From assembly GCA_965248995.1 (NCBI GenBank), contig CBDFKY010000019.1:1-51857 (forward strand): 51,857 bases of DNA. The letters are read 5' to 3'. Shown one piece after another: positions 25,001 to 33,008 of the stretch; positions within the stretch are counted from its first letter, which is position 1; the number at the start of each line of letters is the position of its first letter. The notes under the pieces were generated by a model, which saw only the letters and a list, made by a program, of their open reading frames with translations, was not told the origin of the DNA and ran no database searches. The translations under genes and the position numbers were made by a program. Origin of the DNA: CBDFKY01 sp965248995. GTDB taxonomy: Bacteria > Pseudomonadota > Alphaproteobacteria > Rickettsiales > UBA998.

Positions 25001-27153
25001 ATCAGGATTTCGCCGCCGCCACCAACGCCCTGCCCGCCATCCATATCCGCTCCCTGCTCGGTATCCGGTCGGACCGGCAGCCGATTCCCCTGCATGAAGT
25101 CGAATCGGTGCACACCATCCGCAAACGTTTCGTAGCGCCCGCCATGTCGCTCGGTGCACTGAGCCCGGAAGCGCATGAGACGCTGGCCATCGCCATGAAC
25201 CGGATCGGCGCGCAGTCCAATTCCGGCGAAGGCGGTGAAGGGGTTGAGCGCTATCTGCCTTATGCCAACGGCGACAATGCCAACTCCTCCATCAAACAGG
25301 TGGCCTCGGCGCGGTTCGGCGTCACGGCGGAATATCTGAACGCCGCGAAGGAAATCCAGATCAAGGTGGCACAAGGCGCCAAACCCGGTGAAGGCGGACA
25401 GCTTCCGGGCTTCAAGGTCACCGCGGAAATCGCCCGCCTGCGCCATGCTACGGAAGGGGTGATGCTCATTTCCCCACCCCCGCATCACGATATCTATTCC
25501 ATCGAAGATCTCGCCCAGTTGATTTATGACCTGAAACAGATCAACCCGGAGGCGATCGTCTCGGTAAAACTCGTCTCCCAGTCCGGCATCGGCACGATCG
25601 CGAGCGGCGTGGTCAAAGCCATGGCCGACAAGATCATCATCTCAGGCCACGTTGGCGGGACCGGAGCGAGCCCGTTGACCAGCATCAAATACGCCGGTGC
25701 GCCGTGGGAAATGGGACTGGCGGAAGTGACGCAGGTACTGGGCCTCAACAAACTCCGCCACCGCGTCACCTTGCAGACGGACGGCGGCCTGAAAACCGGA
25801 AGGGACATCGTCGTCGCGGCCCTGCTCGGCGCGGAGGAATACGGCATCGGCACCCTCTCGCTGGTGGCGATGGGTTGCCTGATGGTGCGCCAGTGCCACA
25901 GCAACACCTGCCCGGTCGGTATCTGCACGCAGGACGCGGAGTTGCGCAAACATTTCGACGGCTCGGTGGAAAAAGTGATTCACCTGATGAGTTTTCTCGC
26001 GGAGGACGTGCGGGAAATTCTGGCCGGCCTCGGCTATGTGTCCCTGGACGATATCATCGGCCGTACCGACCTGCTGCATCAGTTGAGCCATCCGGATTCC
26101 GACGCCGTCAACACTCTGGACTTGACGCCGCTCCTGACGCAGCCCATGCAGCGTGGGGAAGCGCCGCGGATCAACACGCTCAGAGAACGTAATCCCGTCA
26201 CACCTTCGCTGGACGAGGATATGCTGAGAGAAGCGGAAGCCGCCATCCGTTCCGGCCAGAAAGTGCAGCTGAACTATAACGTGAATAATACCCACCGTTC
26301 CATCGGAGCACGGCTTTCCAGCTTTCTGGTACGCAATCCTCTACGCTCCCCACTTAAGGGAGAGCAGCAGAGACAAGGCGTAGCCGCAGGCGATGCGTGG
26401 GGGGCTGAAAAAGAAAATCCCCCCACCGGATCGTGCCTTGCGCTCCCCGACTCCCCCTTTAACGGGGAATTAGCTTCCGAATCCCGCGTCCACCTGCTGC
26501 TGCGAGGCTCCGCCGGTCAATCGCTCGGGGCGTTTCTGGTACGCGGCATCACCATCGAAATGCTCGGCGATGCCAACGATTACGTAGGAAAAGGGCTGTC
26601 CGGCGGCACCATCATCGTGCGCCCCACCCCCTCCTCCACCCTGCCTACCGAACAGAACGCCATCATCGGCAACACGGTACTTTACGGCGCGACGGGCGGA
26701 ACGCTGTTCGCCGCCGGACGCGCCGGTGAACGCTTCTGCGTACGCAATTCCGGCGCGGTCGCGGTGGTGGAAGGCTGCGGTTCCAACGGCTGCGAATACA
26801 TGACCGGCGGCACGGCGGTGATTCTGGGCGAAGTGGGAAGTAACTTCGCCGCCGGGATGACGGGAGGCATGGCCTTCGTGTACGACGAAGCCGGTTCGTT
26901 CGAGGGAATGGTCAATGGGGACAGCGTCGTTATCTGCTCCCTTTCCTCCGCCTACTGGGAAGAGGAATTACGAAAAGTGATCGCCTCCTACGCAACGGCT
27001 ACCCGTTCACTCCACGCGGCCAATATTCTGAACCAGTGGGAATTTGTGCGCGGTCATTTCTGGCAGGTCTGCCCGAAAGAACTGACGGGACGCTTAAACT
27101 ATCCGCTTTCTGACCATGATACGATGAACTGTAACAAACCTATGCTAGCGTAG
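22075..27153 (+). CDS. gltB: Glutamate synthase large subunit fused to an N-terminal GIY-YIG endonuclease domain, with repeat-encoded inserts
   Basis: The frame encodes 1692 residues. About 1-97 are a COG2827-like GIY-YIG nuclease ('WIYLLTNKSNKVLYTGVTNN', 'LERRIYEH'). Residues 100-126 come from a palindromic repeat. Then GltB begins at 'DEHDACGVGLIVSI', with Cys143 the expected catalytic N-terminal residue after propeptide removal. The class II amidotransferase, the FMN domain, the cluster site ('QCHSNTCPVGIC', about 1275) and the GXGXG domain follow. In-frame repeat inserts lie at about 574-595, 830-855 and 1421-1470. No ATG, GTG or TTG start exists between the nuclease and Cys143, so the fusion is probably translated. 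The nuclease part would be lost on maturation. Enzyme role: glutamine plus 2-oxoglutarate to two glutamate. Confidence 0.9.
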   Translation: MMKQYWIYLLTNKSNKVLYTGVTNNLERRIYEHKHKLFKGFSERYNLSKLVYMEETTDIHAAIAREKQIKGWLRMKKNALIESANPAWKDLSEDWNTIANGCHPERSEGSHSTSQDSSASPQNDNGSHPDYPLYDPRDEHDACGVGLIVSINGTPRRDVVERGIEALKSVWHRGAVNADGKTGDGAGIHLQIPQTFFAEELPAYGRAEREGCLVGVGMLFLPRTNAEAQEQARLIIETEIVRFGYDIIGWRQVPVRAEVIGDDANKVRPEIMQVFIRSLPYEAEILFETHLYIIRRRIEKAARAAAINDCYICSFSNRSIVYKGLFQAAQLSAFYPELTDPLVTSRYIMFHQRFSTNTAPSWSMAQPFRTLAHNGEINTLRGNLNWMSSYEACFGAKRFETYSDDVTPIVPPVGSDTAMLDAVMEYITLSGKSLPFAKLMMIPPAWSRQSHIPEAHRALYEYCNCLMSPWDGPAAIVATDGQWVIAGTDRNGLRPLRYAITEGGLLTIGSETGMVPISDDRILELGQLSPGQMMGVEMTEGRLYHDGELKDALAARENYAGKVTAIQRPEMNAVILSEAKDPLPETKSFTSFRMTIDSLPIRHYAAGITQEDIELILAPMLRDGKEAVGSMGDDTPLAILSDHYRGLHHFFRQHFSQVTNPPIDPLREAHTMSLITRVGAMHDILGDDPDLSHLLHLDSPVLLEDDIEALLNHAGDYTHVLDITYPATDSESALRHAIDAMLRESAHAVDAGKHTLVLCDRNISATRVAMPIILAAGALHTHMVRASKRKLLSIIARTSGVWDTHSMAVLIGVGATAVYPYLAEATALQGIGNREKKESGNSKFPIPDSHFPDSSLINLKTAYEQGLLKIMSKMGISVVSSYRGGRNFDAIGLSRSLVAEFFPGLVSRISGIGLKEIHARSMSQHQAAWNQEEGNVIRLPVGGFYRYRNRGEMHGYEGKLIHRLQTACATGSYRQYQDFAAATNALPAIHIRSLLGIRSDRQPIPLHEVESVHTIRKRFVAPAMSLGALSPEAHETLAIAMNRIGAQSNSGEGGEGVERYLPYANGDNANSSIKQVASARFGVTAEYLNAAKEIQIKVAQGAKPGEGGQLPGFKVTAEIARLRHATEGVMLISPPPHHDIYSIEDLAQLIYDLKQINPEAIVSVKLVSQSGIGTIASGVVKAMADKIIISGHVGGTGASPLTSIKYAGAPWEMGLAEVTQVLGLNKLRHRVTLQTDGGLKTGRDIVVAALLGAEEYGIGTLSLVAMGCLMVRQCHSNTCPVGICTQDAELRKHFDGSVEKVIHLMSFLAEDVREILAGLGYVSLDDIIGRTDLLHQLSHPDSDAVNTLDLTPLLTQPMQRGEAPRINTLRERNPVTPSLDEDMLREAEAAIRSGQKVQLNYNVNNTHRSIGARLSSFLVRNPLRSPLKGEQQRQGVAAGDAWGAEKENPPTGSCLALPDSPFNGELASESRVHLLLRGSAGQSLGAFLVRGITIEMLGDANDYVGKGLSGGTIIVRPTPSSTLPTEQNAIIGNTVLYGATGGTLFAAGRAGERFCVRNSGAVAVVEGCGSNGCEYMTGGTAVILGEVGSNFAAGMTGGMAFVYDEAGSFEGMVNGDSVVICSLSSAYWEEELRKVIASYATATRSLHAANILNQWEFVRGHFWQVCPKELTGRLNYPLSDHDTMNCNKPMLA
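22377..22450. repeat. Palindromic repeat forming the GIY-YIG/GltB junction
   Basis: A degenerate member of the 'GTCATCCTGAACG' family: left arm TTGTCATCCTGAACGAAGTG from 22378, right arm ending in AACGACAA near 22448. It is read in frame as residues 100-126 of the fusion and links the nuclease ORF to gltB. Confidence 0.85.
23794..23858. repeat. Palindromic repeat inside gltB, first internal insert
   Basis: GTCATCCTGAGCGAAGCGAA opens the left arm, and the right arm ends with TTCAGGATGAC. It is a 65-bp imperfect palindrome of the same family as that upstream of gltB. It encodes about residues 574-595 ('VILSEAKDPLPETKSF'...). No such segment belongs to the GltB family as I know it. Confidence 0.88.
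24562..24636. repeat. Palindromic repeat inside gltB, second internal insert
   Basis: Arms built from GGAATCGGGAATCGGGAA and its complement, encoding about residues 830-855 ('GIGNREKKESGNSKFPIPD'...). Same family as the repeat at 29887-29958 in valS. Confidence 0.85.
26335..26484. repeat. Repeat-derived insert inside gltB, third internal insert
   Basis: A 150-base segment with 'CTCCCCACTTAAGGGAG' at one end and 'CTCCCCCTTTAACGGGGA' at the other encodes about residues 1421-1470, 50 residues in frame. It splits the glucan-like GXGXG domain between 'SSFLVRN' and 'RVHLLLRGSAGQS'. It is a different repeat family from the other two inserts. Confidence 0.8.
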
Positions 27154-27188
27154 TCTTTATAGGTGAATTGAATAGATAGAGAACTAGT

Positions 27189-27722
27189 ATGGTAAGCTAC
27201 AGCAGATTTTCCGATCCGAACCGCAAACCCACCGATTTGGAAGAAATGGCGGCCGCACCTGCCAACATGCTGGAAGCGCAATTCAACAACATGACGGGAG
27301 ACCGTATGGCGAAAGGTGATGAGAACAACAACCTATTGACGAATGTGGGCCACGGTATCGAAAACATGGCGGTAGGCGGCGTCAACCTTGCCAATAATAC
27401 GCTTCAATCGGGCGCGGAGAACATGCGTTCCGAAGGGTGGCCGCAAAAACTGCTGGGTGCCGCTCAGCTTATATTGGGGAACATCGGGAAAATGTTGAGC
27501 AGCCTGTTCGGTATGACACCGACGGGCGTGGGTAAAATGGGTGAATTGGCCAGCGGCGTCTGGAACGGTGTGACCGGGAAAAAACCGGAAACGGAAATTG
27601 CTTCTGCCTCTAAGGAGACTGCACCAGCACCATCTCAGCCTCTGCGACAGACCGAACAACCTTATCCCGGAAATATTCCAAACGCCTCCCCTCTGCAGGA
27701 ACGTGGCGGACCCGGCGCGTAA
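27189..27722 (+). CDS. Hypothetical protein downstream of gltB
   Basis: I do not recognise this 177-residue protein. It is rich in Asn, Gly, Met and Ala. The middle contains 'LLGAAQLILGNIGKMLSSLF', a moderately hydrophobic amphipathic helix, and the C-terminus is Pro-rich and probably disordered. It has no signal peptide. It starts 35 bases after gltB, on the same strand, and ends three bases before the convergent icd stop. Its composition is like that of the unknown proteins at 13.9 and 17.7 kb. Confidence 0.6.
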   Translation: MVSYSRFSDPNRKPTDLEEMAAAPANMLEAQFNNMTGDRMAKGDENNNLLTNVGHGIENMAVGGVNLANNTLQSGAENMRSEGWPQKLLGAAQLILGNIGKMLSSLFGMTPTGVGKMGELASGVWNGVTGKKPETEIASASKETAPAPSQPLRQTEQPYPGNIPNASPLQERGGPGA

Positions 27723-27725
27723 GCG

Positions 27726-29177
27726 TCACTCTCCCTGGCTTTTGGTGAATCCTAATTCCCCGCAGAAATCGAACAGGTTGATCATCTGCACCACGTCGAG
27801 GTCGATGTCCGCGATGCGCCCTGCCAGATCGGAGGTGGCGCGGCGGGTGAGAATCGTCGCCTCGTTACCCACCATGAAACGGCAGCGGAAACAATCGCTG
27901 ATACCCACTTTCGCATCCGCCTGCGGCCAGACTTTCAGGCCCTTGCAGGAAATAAGTTTCAGCACCAGCTCGTCCCCTGTCACCGCCTCCAGTTTTTCCG
28001 CTAGAGATTCCACCGTCTGATGGTTCCAGCCGATATAGATATCCACTCCGATCAGCGACTTTTCGCATTCGATGATGTCGACATACTCACTCGGTTTCTT
28101 GCGCCCTTCCGGCAGCGGCTGGAATTCGGCTTTCTTGAACATGTAAGGGTCCTGCCCCAGCCGGTCCACCACCGCTTCGGCGAACGCTCTAGTGCCCACC
28201 TGCTCCTTGCTGCTGGTCTTGTTGAAGATGTCGCCCGTGTGGATCCCGTCCTCCAGTGTTTTCAGCCAGGCATTGCGGATCACTTCGGCGACGTCGTTCT
28301 GCTCCAGATGCACCAGCATCATCACCGCACCGTTGAGCAGGCCCGATGGATTGGCGATGCCTTTGCCGGCGATGTCCGGCGCGGAGCCGTGAATGGCCTC
28401 GAACATGGCGAAATCATCGCCCACGTTGGAAGACCCTGCCAGTCCCACCGAACCGGACACTTCCGCCGCAATGTCGGAGATAATATCCCCATACAGGTTT
28501 TCGGTGACGATCACGTCGAACACTTCCGGGCGGGAGGCGATGCGCGCCGAGCCGATATCGATGATGTAATGGTCCGTCGCCACGTCCGGATATTCCTTGG
28601 CGATCGCATCGAATATCCGATGAAACGCGCCGTCGCACATTTTCATGATGTTGTCCTTGGACATGCAGGTCACCTTGCGGCGCCCGTTCTGCACCGCATA
28701 ATCGAACGCGTAGCGAATGATCTTCTCGCTGCCCGACTCGGTGATCACCTTATGCGCGTGGTAGGCGTCGGTCGTATGGCGATATTCGATACCGGCATAC
28801 AGATCCTCCTCATTTTCGCGGATAATCACCATATCCATCATCGGGTGCAGGCTCTGGACGAACGGATGGTAAGAGCGCACCGGCCGGACGTTGGCATACA
28901 GGCCGAGCGTCTTGCGCAGCGTCACGTTGATGCTTTTGTACCCGCCCCCCTGCGGCGTGGTGATCGGCGCTTTCAGCAGCACGTTGGTACGGTGCAGCGT
29001 ATCCCACACATGCGGCGGGATGCCGGTGGAAACACCGCGGTTATAATAGGCGGAACCGATCTCGATCGTCTCGATGTTGAGCTTCGCCTTGGCTTCTTTC
29101 AGGATGAACAGGGTAGCGTCCATGATTTCCGGGCCGATGCCGTCCCCGAATGCAACCGTTATCTCTGAAGTAGCCAT
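27726..29177 (-). CDS. icd: Isocitrate dehydrogenase, long Rickettsia/Thermus-type
   Basis: This 483-residue enzyme oxidises isocitrate to 2-oxoglutarate in the TCA cycle and would supply the substrate of the adjacent glutamate synthase. Seen are 'VAFGDGIGPEIMDATL', 'INVTLRKTLGLYANVRPVRS', 'VIIRENEEDLYAGIEYRH', 'IVTENLYGDIISDIAAEVSG', and 'FEAIHGSAPDIAGKGIANPS'. An extra ~140-residue C-terminal region ('...EKSLIGVDIYIGWNHQTVES') is what I recall of the Rickettsia and Thermus enzymes and is absent from the ~416-residue E. coli type. The cofactor (NAD or NADP) was not decided. Downstream 3' end is nearly abutting the convergent hypothetical gene. Confidence 0.92.
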   Translation of the reverse strand: MATSEITVAFGDGIGPEIMDATLFILKEAKAKLNIETIEIGSAYYNRGVSTGIPPHVWDTLHRTNVLLKAPITTPQGGGYKSINVTLRKTLGLYANVRPVRSYHPFVQSLHPMMDMVIIRENEEDLYAGIEYRHTTDAYHAHKVITESGSEKIIRYAFDYAVQNGRRKVTCMSKDNIMKMCDGAFHRIFDAIAKEYPDVATDHYIIDIGSARIASRPEVFDVIVTENLYGDIISDIAAEVSGSVGLAGSSNVGDDFAMFEAIHGSAPDIAGKGIANPSGLLNGAVMMLVHLEQNDVAEVIRNAWLKTLEDGIHTGDIFNKTSSKEQVGTRAFAEAVVDRLGQDPYMFKKAEFQPLPEGRKKPSEYVDIIECEKSLIGVDIYIGWNHQTVESLAEKLEAVTGDELVLKLISCKGLKVWPQADAKVGISDCFRCRFMVGNEATILTRRATSDLAGRIADIDLDVVQMINLFDFCGELGFTKSQGE

Positions 29178-29238
29178 ATCCTAATCCCTCTTACACAATG
29201 AATGTTACACTCGTAACATGAAAACTATTGAGAAAAAC

Positions 29239-31938
29239 TTAAGCAACGCTCGCTTCTTTCGCAAAAATCACCGACAGGTGATACCCTTTGGCTTCATCCG
29301 CCAGTGACACATCCACCGCCCCGGGCGCAGCGGATAAGAAACATTCGGCGACGGTTCCGGCCGCTTTGAAGTCTTCCGCCACCGTTTCCGGGAAAGCGGC
29401 GTCTGCCCCGGTGAGATAGATGACGTCGATCGGGTATTTGATCGAGACGCCGCGACCTGACTTCGCCTTGCGGATCAATTCCAGCACGGCCACCGCCGCG
29501 GCGCCTGCCGCGTCCGCTTCCGCATCCTGCAGGTACGCATCGGAATCCGGCCAGTTGCCGCGCGCGTGGACGGACCCTTTTTCGGCTGCTTCCAGAGGAT
29601 AAGCAAGATGGTACAATTCTTCCGCGATATGCGGCACGAACGGCGCGAACAGCTTGAGCAGCGCATTCAGGCTGGCGGATAAGGCGGCGATGGCCGAGGC
29701 CTTGCCCTCCTCCCCCATATTACCATAAGCGCGGGCTTTCACAAGCTCCAGGTAATTGTCACAGAAATCATTCCAGAACACGTCTTCCACCGCGGCGCGG
29801 GCCCCGGCATAATCATAGGCGGCAAAGCAGGCATCTGCGGCAGCGATAGCGTGATGAACGCGGGACAACATCCAACGGTCGAGCATCTGGAATCGGAGAA
29901 AACCGGAACCGGGAAATTCCTGATTCCCGATTCCTGATTCCTCATTTCCCGATTCCATCATACCCATCACGAACTTCGTCGCATTCCACAATTTATTGAC
30001 CAGCTTCCGCCCGATCTTCAGCACCTCCTCCGAAAACGCGGTATCCGCACCCAGCCGCGACGTGGACGCCCAGTACCGCACCGCATCGGCGCTATGCGCT
30101 TCCAGCAGGGCTTTGGGCGTAACGACGTTGCCTTTGGATTTCGACATTTTGGTCTTGTCCGACGCCAGGCACCAGCCGGAAATCATCAAATGTTTCCAGG
30201 GGATAGAGTCATGATGCAGATGCGCTTTCGCCAACGTGTAGAACGCCCAAGTGCGAATGATCTCATGCGCCTGCGGGCGGAGGTCGGCGGGGAAGAGCGC
30301 TTCGGACCGGGAATTTGGAGTCGGGAATTGGGAATCCGCAACATCGTCATTCCCGCGCAGGCGGGAATCCAGTGAATCTGTTAAAGGCTGGATTCCCGCC
30401 TGCGCGGGAATGACGGAGTCTGTTGCACCCCATGCACTGATCTGCGGTGTCAGGCTGCTCGTCGCCCATGTGTCCATGACATCAAAGTCTGGATCTAACT
30501 CGAACTCCTCATTTGTTTGGGAATCTTTAATTATCCAATATTTTCCATGTATACGGTCATTAAGATCAATACTCTGTTCTTTAACAATATATCTATCTGA
30601 TTTATAGATGGAAGGATAATCACGGAGCGGATCAACAGGAAGTTCCGTAGTCTCGGCAACTATGCGATCAATCAGTTGCTGAGTACCACGCTCTCTTTTA
30701 TACCACACTGGAAACGGTACACCATAATAACGCTGGCGGGAGATGCACCAGTCCCAGTTCAGCCCGTCGATCCATTGCTCCATGCGCTTGGCCATCCACT
30801 CCGGCTTCCAGTCGCACTCGGCGGATTTTTGTTTGAGCGCTTCCTTATGCTCCAGCACATTCACAAACCATTGTTGCGTCGGCAGAATTTCCAGCGGCGC
30901 ACCCGAACGCTCCGCGCATTTGACCGCATGGGTGATCGGTTTTTTACCCACCAGATCACCGGAAGCGTCGAGCAGTTCCATCATTTTCTCGCGTGCGGCG
31001 GTGGCTTTCAATCCTTGCAACTGAGGTACGTTTTCTGATTCGATCTTCCCATATTTATTCAAAATAATCTTTGTCTCAAGCCCGTGCTTCCGCCATTTTA
31101 CAATATCGGCTTCATCACCGAATGTGCAGCACATCATGATGCCCGTACCCTTGTCCGGCTCCACCGACTCATCTTCCAGAATCGGCACACGCATCCCGAA
31201 CAGCGGCGTAATTGCCTGCCTACCCTTCAAATACTGATACCGCACATCATTTGGATGATAGAAAATCGCCACGCACGCCGGCAGCATTTCCGGGCGCGTC
31301 GTGCCGATGACAAACTCGCCGCCCCCTTCCACCGTAAAGCGGATATCGCAGAACACCCCCGCCATTTCCCTGTCCTCCACTTCCGCCTGCGCGATGGCGG
31401 TCTGGTCGACGGGGTCCCACAGCATCGGCTGCAGGCGGCGGCTTACCTGTCCCCTCTGGTAGAGATCGATAAACGATGCCTGGCTGATGCGCCGCACGTC
31501 CTCGCTGATGGTATGGTATTCCAGCTTCCAGTCGACGGACAACGCGCTGCTGCTGAACAGGTCGCGGAATTCCTTTCTCGCCTCGCGCGAAACTACTTCG
31601 CAGAGTGATATAAATGTTTCACGTGAAACATCGGTGGCGCGGATTTTTTTGGTTTTTTCCACCAGCCGCTCGGTCGGCAGGCCGTTATCGTCGAACCCCA
31701 TCGGGTAGAACACGTCCTTACCTTTCATCCGCTGGTAACGGGCGATGAAATCCGCATGGGCGTAGCTGAAGATATGTCCCATATGCAACTGCCCGGACAC
31801 GGTGGGTGGGGGCGTGTCGATGACGTAAGTCTGCTCGCGGGACTGATCGCCGCGCCAGGCATACACCTGCTTCGTTTCCCACTCCTGCTGCCAGTGAGAT
31901 TCGCGGGTTTTATGGTCATAATTCTGGGGCGCTGTCAT
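29239..31938 (-). CDS. valS: Valyl-tRNA synthetase, archaeal-like type, with two repeat-encoded inserts
   Basis: This 899-residue class I synthetase attaches valine to tRNA. The HIGH motif is 'QLHMGHIFSYAHADF', the KMSKS motif is 'KMSKSKGNVVTP', and 'FDDNGLPTERLVEKTKK' is wording I associate with archaeal and Rickettsia ValRS. An E. coli-type C-terminal coiled coil is not evident. Two segments look foreign: about residues 509-546 ('VIPAQAGIQPLTDSLDSRLR'...), placed between 'TSSLTPQISAWG' and 'LRPQAHEIIRTWAFY', and about 661-684 ('ESGNEESGIGNQEFPGSGF'), just before the anticodon-binding domain. Both are encoded by palindromic repeats. It lies 61 bases upstream of icd on the same strand. Confidence 0.93.
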   Translation of the reverse strand: MTAPQNYDHKTRESHWQQEWETKQVYAWRGDQSREQTYVIDTPPPTVSGQLHMGHIFSYAHADFIARYQRMKGKDVFYPMGFDDNGLPTERLVEKTKKIRATDVSRETFISLCEVVSREARKEFRDLFSSSALSVDWKLEYHTISEDVRRISQASFIDLYQRGQVSRRLQPMLWDPVDQTAIAQAEVEDREMAGVFCDIRFTVEGGGEFVIGTTRPEMLPACVAIFYHPNDVRYQYLKGRQAITPLFGMRVPILEDESVEPDKGTGIMMCCTFGDEADIVKWRKHGLETKIILNKYGKIESENVPQLQGLKATAAREKMMELLDASGDLVGKKPITHAVKCAERSGAPLEILPTQQWFVNVLEHKEALKQKSAECDWKPEWMAKRMEQWIDGLNWDWCISRQRYYGVPFPVWYKRERGTQQLIDRIVAETTELPVDPLRDYPSIYKSDRYIVKEQSIDLNDRIHGKYWIIKDSQTNEEFELDPDFDVMDTWATSSLTPQISAWGATDSVIPAQAGIQPLTDSLDSRLRGNDDVADSQFPTPNSRSEALFPADLRPQAHEIIRTWAFYTLAKAHLHHDSIPWKHLMISGWCLASDKTKMSKSKGNVVTPKALLEAHSADAVRYWASTSRLGADTAFSEEVLKIGRKLVNKLWNATKFVMGMMESGNEESGIGNQEFPGSGFLRFQMLDRWMLSRVHHAIAAADACFAAYDYAGARAAVEDVFWNDFCDNYLELVKARAYGNMGEEGKASAIAALSASLNALLKLFAPFVPHIAEELYHLAYPLEAAEKGSVHARGNWPDSDAYLQDAEADAAGAAAVAVLELIRKAKSGRGVSIKYPIDVIYLTGADAAFPETVAEDFKAAGTVAECFLSAAPGAVDVSLADEAKGYHLSVIFAKEASVA
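29887..29958. repeat. Palindromic repeat inside valS, C-terminal insert
   Basis: Arms composed of GGAATCGG/GATTCCCGATTCC units, read in frame on the minus strand as about residues 661-684. It belongs to the family seen at 24562-24636 in gltB. Confidence 0.82.
30311..30415. repeat. Nested palindromic repeats inside valS, core insert
   Basis: A perfect palindrome (arms 30345-30371 and 30389-30415, 27 bases each, 17-base loop, starting CGTCATTCCCGC) plus an adjoining piece of the GGAATT/GGGAATC family (30311-30339). Together they encode about 38 extra residues in frame. Confidence 0.9.
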
Positions 31939-31989
31939 CCCCTATTCTTAAGCCATCCACCCTTGCATGTAAAGCCCGACTCGGATACC

Positions 31990-32280
31990 ATGAACCGCAT
32001 GAACAACACCGCTCCGCAAGATTCCAACGATATCCGCATCCGCCGCATCCGCTACCGCAGCTGGCACCGGGGATGTAAGGAAACGGACGTCATACTGGGT
32101 AATTTCGCCGATCAGTGCCTGTATTCGCTGGAGCCGGTCACCGAACTGGCGCTGTATGAAGCGCTGCTGAACGAACAGGACGCCGATATCTGGAACTGGC
32201 TGACCGATAAAATCTCATTGGCGGAAGGACGCTATGACAGCCTGAAGCACCGGCTTCAGACGTTCGCTCTAAGCGCCTGA
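31990..32280 (+). CDS. sdhE: FAD assembly factor SdhE
   Basis: This 96-residue protein matches SdhE, which helps attach FAD covalently to succinate dehydrogenase. Seen is 'RIRRIRYRSWHRGCKETDVI', containing the RGxxE motif that contacts the flavoprotein, followed by 'LGNFADQCL' and helical segments. The start at ATG 31990 or 31999 was chosen over the longer open frame because the family begins shortly before this motif. It is transcribed divergently from valS. No sdhABCD genes are in the window. Confidence 0.88.
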   Translation: MNRMNNTAPQDSNDIRIRRIRYRSWHRGCKETDVILGNFADQCLYSLEPVTELALYEALLNEQDADIWNWLTDKISLAEGRYDSLKHRLQTFALSA

Positions 32281-32295
32281 AGCATTGATACGCAT

Positions 32296-32493
32296 TTACT
32301 GGATCATGCAGGCCGCGCCCGCTCCGGTGTTCTGCATCATGCTGATGCCGAGCGCCAGTAGGGTGAACGCGACCGTCATCGTGATCCAGGTACGCTCGGA
32401 AGTGCCGTACATGAATTCGAAAAGTCGGGCGCTGACTGTGGCGGAAATGGACGCTTCTTTTTCAATCGGTGGTAAGGTAAGTGCGGTTGCCAT
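32296..32493 (-). CDS. Small single-pass membrane protein
   Basis: A 65-residue protein of unknown function. GGGGAGGAAT directly precedes ATG 32491-32493, a strong ribosome-binding site. The N-terminal half is polar and the C-terminal half contains a hydrophobic segment ('ITMTVAFTLLALGISMM'). It converges on sdhE. I recognise no family, but the ribosome-binding site and the membrane segment support a real gene. Confidence 0.55.
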   Translation of the reverse strand: MATALTLPPIEKEASISATVSARLFEFMYGTSERTWITMTVAFTLLALGISMMQNTGAGAACMIQ

Positions 32494-32669
32494 GATATTC
32501 CTCCCCAAGAAACCAGAATTATACTATACTACGGTTTTGCGCCGCAACGCAACGACATTGACATGAAAATGTCAAGCTTTCTATTGCGCAACGCAGCATG
32601 ATTACTGGATTGTAGAGGAACTATCCTTACGCTATACTGCATTCCGAAAGCTATGGAACCGAACCGATC

Positions 32670-33005
32670 ATGACCTTTGTCGTTACCGACGCCTGCATCA
32701 AATGCAAATATACCGACTGCGTGGAAGTCTGCCCCGTGGACTGTTTTTACGAAGGGGAAAACATGCTGGTCATCCACCCCGACGAATGCATCGACTGCGG
32801 GGTGTGCGAGCCGGAATGCCCCATCGAGGCGATCGTCCCCGAGTCGGATGGAGTGATGGACTGGATCGAGCGCAACCGGGAATATGCGATGCTGTGGCCG
32901 AACATCACGCAGAAGAAACCCGCCCTGCCGGAAGCGGAAGAGTTTAAAAACGTCAAAGAAAAGTTTGCCGGACATTTCAGCGAAAATCCCGGCACGGGAG
33001 CCTGA
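32670..33005 (+). CDS. fdxA: Ferredoxin, 7Fe (3Fe-4S/4Fe-4S) type
   Basis: This 111-residue ferredoxin matches FdxA. The N-terminus 'TFVVTDACIKCKYTDCVEVC' and the second motif 'CIDCGVCEPECPIEA' supply the cluster ligands, and a C-terminal extension of about 50 residues ('NREYAMLWPNITQKK') is typical of the alphaproteobacterial form. It is a small soluble electron carrier; the partner is not apparent. It lies three bases upstream of the ankyrin gene, so they may share a transcript. Confidence 0.95.
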   Translation: MTFVVTDACIKCKYTDCVEVCPVDCFYEGENMLVIHPDECIDCGVCEPECPIEAIVPESDGVMDWIERNREYAMLWPNITQKKPALPEAEEFKNVKEKFAGHFSENPGTGA

Positions 33006-33008
33006 AAC

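Noticed and set aside
21953..26484. Repeat copies around gltB as a CRISPR array
   Set aside because: The units are palindromic, irregularly spaced, of different families and lie in coding sequence; no spacers or cas genes.
28020..29168. 382-residue plus-strand frame opposite icd
   Set aside because: His/Arg-rich shadow frame without ribosome-binding site.
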